Below, piece after piece: positions 59,646 to 64,000 of a stretch of DNA of 64,000 nt (position 1 is its first letter; each line of letters begins with the position of its first letter). Origin of the DNA: Prinia subflava. Its lineage: Eukaryota > Chordata > Aves > Passeriformes > Cisticolidae. Below the pieces are notes generated by a model. The model saw only the letters and a list, made by a program, of their open reading frames with translations. It ran no database searches and had not been told where the DNA came from. A program made the position numbers and the translations under genes. The DNA lies in assembly GCF_021018805.1 (NCBI RefSeq), contig NC_086251.1:42974767-43038766 (forward strand), in the 5' to 3' direction.

Positions 59646-62600
59646 AGTTCTTTTTTGTAAAAAATGAAGATTTGGTGCTGTCAAAATACTGTAGGGCCTC
59701 CATCTAGTCTCTTCTGACCTGTCTGTGTCATATCCAAAACAAAAAGGTTTCTTGACCCCTAAAATGCTGGGTTTGATTGCTTTTTTTGCATTTTGAAATT
59801 GGTGCTTTAAAGAAAGTGAGAATTACATTCTAACAAAATGTCTAATTATGAAACAAAGTAAACTTAAGTTTTGAAGTATTTTATGGGGACTTCTTTTGTC
59901 CCCCTACTTCATTTGTCTCCTTTTTTTGATTTCTGAAAATATGACTACTAAACTTCACCTGTAAATAACTTTGGAGCTTCTTATAGTTTTTTCAGTTCTT
60001 CAATTTCTTTTCTCCCCCATTAGGTTCCCCAGATCATTAAACCATACTTTCCTCCATAGGAAACATCTGTCACTAGCTCTGTACGAGTTATGTTAGAAGA
60101 CTAAACCCTTTGATTACATTTATCAAAGGAGTTGAGCCAGTATATTTCCATTTTTTCAGTTGTTTTGTTCACAGCTTTTCATTGTATTTTGAATAGCAGT
60201 GGTAAAGTCCACCCCTGAAGCTGAGTGATCTTTCCCACATATGCTGTTTTCCAAATCCATCACTTTTCCCTTGGAAAGAAAAAGCAAACAAAAATGATTT
60301 TGAGAGACAGGAAGAAAGTCTCCTTCACTGAGATGATATTTTTAGAAACAGATGGTAAAACAAACTGCAGATGTTTTGCCTGCAGCAGCTCTATTCTAAT
60401 AACGGGATTGTTGAAAGATAAAAGCAGCCATTTGTGTGTCTAACTCACTCTGTAAGTAATTCTTCCTCCATGCAAGAATATCAGGGAATCCTGGTACAGC
60501 AGTTTTTTCCCCATCTTGCCTCCTCTGAAAAGGATTTACACAGTTCTCTGCTGAAGGAGTGTTCTGGTAGTGCTGTCTACAGCAAACACAAAGACATGAT
60601 AATATAGAAGAAATGAACCCCAGTTATCTATACCTCATTTACTACTGAACCAGTAGATTTTTTATTCTCCTGATGAGTTTTTTCTTTTGCCTCTCGGATG
60701 ACCTTTCCTTCCTGATGACAAGCTGCAATTTTTCTGTTGGCCTGTTTCATAAGTGGCGAGTGTCCAAACACAAGCTGCCAATTGAGATAGTTTAAGAAAC
60801 TCTTAAGACCTGCCAGGCTTGGCATGCCTCATGTAAGAACACTATATTCACATGAAATGTTTAAAGTGCCCTGAGGAACTTGAACAGTTTTGTTTCTTTT
60901 TTGAAACCAAATTTGCCTACATTTCATTAAAGCTAATTAATTAGGAGTCTAAGCAGCAAGTCAGGTCAAGGCCATTTGGACTGGTGTCATAGCAGACATT
61001 TTGTGAAGACCCAGTATTTTTTATTATCTTCAGAATATCAATGACTGATGATATCTATGGCTTTTGCCTTAAAATCCCTATGCAAGCAATATTGTTTATT
61101 GTATTTTATTGGCATTTGATCTCTGATGCCAGCTGCACATTTAAGATGCTTAATTTAAATGAATTTTAGTAATTATATCCTGGGGTTGGCCGCATATGTG
61201 AGTGTCCAATAGCCCCAACAACATTTTATAGCTATATTGCCATAATTGTTCTAGCAGCTAAGGGGAGCTTCGTGGATATTAGTGGTTGAGTATTTGCTTC
61301 TAAGACCTACATTTTAGATTTATACACTGACAAGAGATAGTTAATCCTTTTCTAGACTGAGCCCTTAAGGTTTATCTGAATGGCAGAACTTGAAATAAGA
61401 CCTTGCAGTCTTAATTCTTCTTTCCAGCCTTAGTTTCCAACCTTAGTTAATCCCTCCTCCACTTTTAAACAAAAGTTGTATTTTGGTCCTGCAGGTTTCT
61501 TAAATCTTCAGACAGATACACACACCAGGAGGTCATTTTTCTGGGGATGTTAGAGCAATGACAGCTTTTACTCTGCGTGTCATATTACATCAGTTTTCTA
61601 AGTCAAGGGAGATTTCAGCAAGTGCAAGCCAAGATGATGAACCTTTCTACAGTGAAGGCAAAGATTTTAGACATCAGCTTAGAGCAATGATTGTTGTTCC
61701 TTGTTGAACAGCAGTTCTGTATCGGTTTCCTCCTGTATTGTCTAGTGCTGTTCTGTTCTGGTAATGAAATGCACAGAACTGTACACGTAATTTCAGGGGT
61801 AGTACTGGCAAAGCTGAGCAGAGAGGCACTGTTACCTCTCTGCTCCATAACAGTGATGCCTCTGCTTATACAGCCCCTGAGTTCTGAGTGTAGCTGGGAA
61901 GCTTAATAAGCATAGGGAGCTGGTGCAGAGGAAGGAGATTCTTTGCAAGAAAGGATTAAAGGATGGCAAATGCTGTTTCCTTTTATAAAATCCAATAAAT
62001 GTGAGCTTTATGTCTCTGACTGGAGCACTGGGAAAGGTGCTGGAAATAGAAAACAAAGAAAAAGAAAAATAATATTTATGGGTGTATAAACACATTTATA
62101 CATATATAATATATAGTAAATATAAATGAAAAACCTGTAAGTATTGTTCAGTTATGTAATATGATTACAGATTTCAGATAGTTCTAGCAAATATTGTAGA
62201 TGTGAGAACAGTGCTGGTAATATCCTGTCTCCAGGAGATAGACTGCATGTCAGATTTTAGGTTTCTCTGATTTCACTGTAAGTAATGCTGCACATGCTGT
62301 ACCTCTCATTTACTCCTAATGTAAGTTAGCAATAATGCATATAAGCATTTTCAGAGTAAAACTGCTGCAGGTGAGTAGCAAGCCATGCTCTTAAATTTCA
62401 AAAAGTTGATTGTTTTCCAGAACTGAACATTAGATCCGGAAGTGTGGATTAGGTGACTGATAGCATATATAGAAAAAAACCCAATTGTATGTACAAAGAA
62501 TTCCTGGGAGACTACATGTGGTAGTAGGCTTAAATTACTGAAAGCAGAAAGTTTCTGCTGCATTCCTCACTTGTTTTATAATCTCTTCCAAAGCTTTTGT

Positions 62601-64000
62601 CCACAGCATTTGTGAACAGGATATTGATTTTTCTTTTGGGAAAGGAACAAGTCAGCACTTGGATCTCTATTGCAGTTTGGAATTTGGATGCAAATTAAAT
62701 ACTTTGATAGTAAAAAAAAAAAGGCAAAAAAATTGATTGCATGTGCATGCATATTTGCTAATTACATTAACCCGCATGGCTGGAAAAAACTGGTGAGATG
62801 TTGAGTGACTTGGGATTAATGAAAGTAGAAAGTATTTAGGCAGTTTATGGTATTAGGGCTAAATTTGTATAGTTGTTTGTGGAAGAAAAATCACTACACA
62901 GAGTTAGCTAGACCTTAAATCACAGACTGGAAAAAAAGGTCCAGATTATTTAACAGAGAGGAGAGACTTTAGCTGGAGCATTTCAAAGCTCAGCTGTCAA
63001 ATACAACAGCTTGTTTTCATAAGGTGCGTATCATCTACATTTTTTACTGTATTTCATTACAATGCTCTGCTTTATTCTTCACTGTTTGAATACATAAGGA
63101 ATGCCTGTTGGTTTTCTGAGATCAGGCAGCTTCTGACTTTCACTTATTTTTTGAGCCCAGCTGGTGAATCTGTATTCTGCACATTAATATTCTTGAAGGG
63201 AGCAGGGATAAACCCTCCTTCTGCTTTTTTCTGTCTTTAAAGTAAGCCGTTGCTACTTCCATTTGTATTTCTTCACTTGATAGTGTTATAGATCTTCTTA
63301 ATCTTATCTAACATAGCACTCAGCCCTGTATGTCAGGTAAGGTATTTGACCAGAAATGCATTGTTACTACTTCAGTGGCATTGTTTGTCTCAGATATGAA
63401 ATGTGCTTTGCATTTGCAAAAGTGAGAAACTTTTCAGACCTTTAGGAAGAGTGATGGATGCTATTGTCTGCTTTTCATAAATAGAGATGTTAAAAAGATG
63501 CTTCCTTGGGTGTCTCAACTAACAAGCTTCAGTTGAGAGAAACATGGAGCAAGGCAGGGAGAAAATTATTTGTAGGGCATGCAACAGCTGCAGAGGTGGA
63601 AGGAGGATAAACTGCTCCTGATTTTAAAAGAAGAATTGCATTAATAAAGGAGCGGAAATATTTCTAAATAGAATTATATTTTTCATTATGAAAAGCCATA
63701 TTTGTTTAAGCAAAAGGAATAATTTCAAATATAATAGCTATACCTGAATGCCATAGATGAGCAAACAGAAAGTGTTTCCTTCCCTTCACTGATCTGTGTG
63801 TTTGGTTTTAGAGAACAGTCCACTGACTTTTGTACCCTGATGGTCCCTGTAAAGTCTGTGCAGCACTAGGGTTAGGGAATGGGTTCCAGTCTGTCCCTCA
63901 CTTTTCCTGTGGAGTCATTTACCTATGTTCAGTTTAAAATTTCAGTCATATTTCTGCATGATCACTGAAGGCAATAAGGTAGCTACAAGGTTGCTGAGTA
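59646..64000 (+). other. NRXN3: NRXN3 downstream intron, last part
   Basis: This is unique AT-rich sequence running to the window edge. It contains a candidate conserved block at 60900-61215, overlapping inverted repeats at 61816-61862, a TATA-rich patch near 62095-62125 and a POU/homeodomain-like motif cluster at 62737-62770. No coding exon is seen. Confidence 0.55.
61816..61862. other. Overlapping inverted repeats (alternative hairpins)
   Basis: GAGCAGAGAGG (61816-61826) pairs perfectly with CCTCTCTGCTC (61835-61845) around an 8-base loop. An overlapping arm GAGGCACTGTT (61823-61833) can instead pair with AACAGTGATGCCTC (61849-61862), with a 2-base bulge. The two stems share bases and are mutually exclusive. 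Confidence 0.8.

Noticed and set aside
47756..64000. Expected NRXN3 AS5 insert or transmembrane exon downstream
   Set aside because: I looked for the PPTDDEDFYTT region and the transmembrane/PDZ-ligand exon, both long enough to be obvious. Neither is present on either strand.

Overview
This window looks like bird nuclear DNA. It is AT-rich and CpG-poor, with low repeat density. The dominant interspersed repeats are 5'-truncated CR1 LINEs with the avian 3' end (CAGAATCACAGAATC or GATTCTATGATT next to a 'ggttggaagggacc'-type block). Two much more decayed CR1 copies resemble the turtle/crocodile type. There is no operon-like organisation and no long conserved ORF. Nearly all ORFs of 60-160 codons are chance frames or CR1 shadows.

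The one coding feature I can support is a 76-bp internal exon on the + strand at 47680-47755. It has a strong polypyrimidine tract and AG acceptor and a perfect CAG|GTAAGT donor. Its translation starts [17 protein letters not shown] and ends CEPST, which is the juxtamembrane stalk of a neurexin and fits neurexin-3 (NRXN3) best. In NRXN3 this exon lies just before alternative splice site 5 (AS5), where transmembrane, soluble and GPI-linked forms diverge. I read the window as two large NRXN3 introns flanking this exon: 1-47679 upstream and 47756-64000 downstream. No LNS-domain exon, large AS5 exon or transmembrane/cytoplasmic exon is visible here.

Layout: 1-6149 is intron with a MIR-like relic; 6150-7214 is an ancient CR1; 8611-10120 holds two minus-strand avian CR1s; 11538-11687 is a CpG-retaining patch with a hydrophobic mini-ORF; 19628-19724 is a MIR-like relic; 20236-20381 is a perfect 73-bp tandem duplication; 26268-40874 carries scattered CR1 fragments, homopolymer tracts and candidate conserved blocks; 46440-46760 is a homeobox-motif-rich block 1 kb before the exon; 47680-47755 is the exon; 47790-47925 is a TG/TA-rich tract just after the donor; 53341-55440 is a 2-kb CpG-retaining, UTR-like segment with G-quadruplex motifs; 59020-59645 is a second CpG-retaining block; 61816-61862 holds overlapping inverted repeats that could form alternative hairpins.

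The exon call is firm. The conserved-block, alternative-exon and structure ideas are inferences from sequence appearance and have not been tested by alignment.
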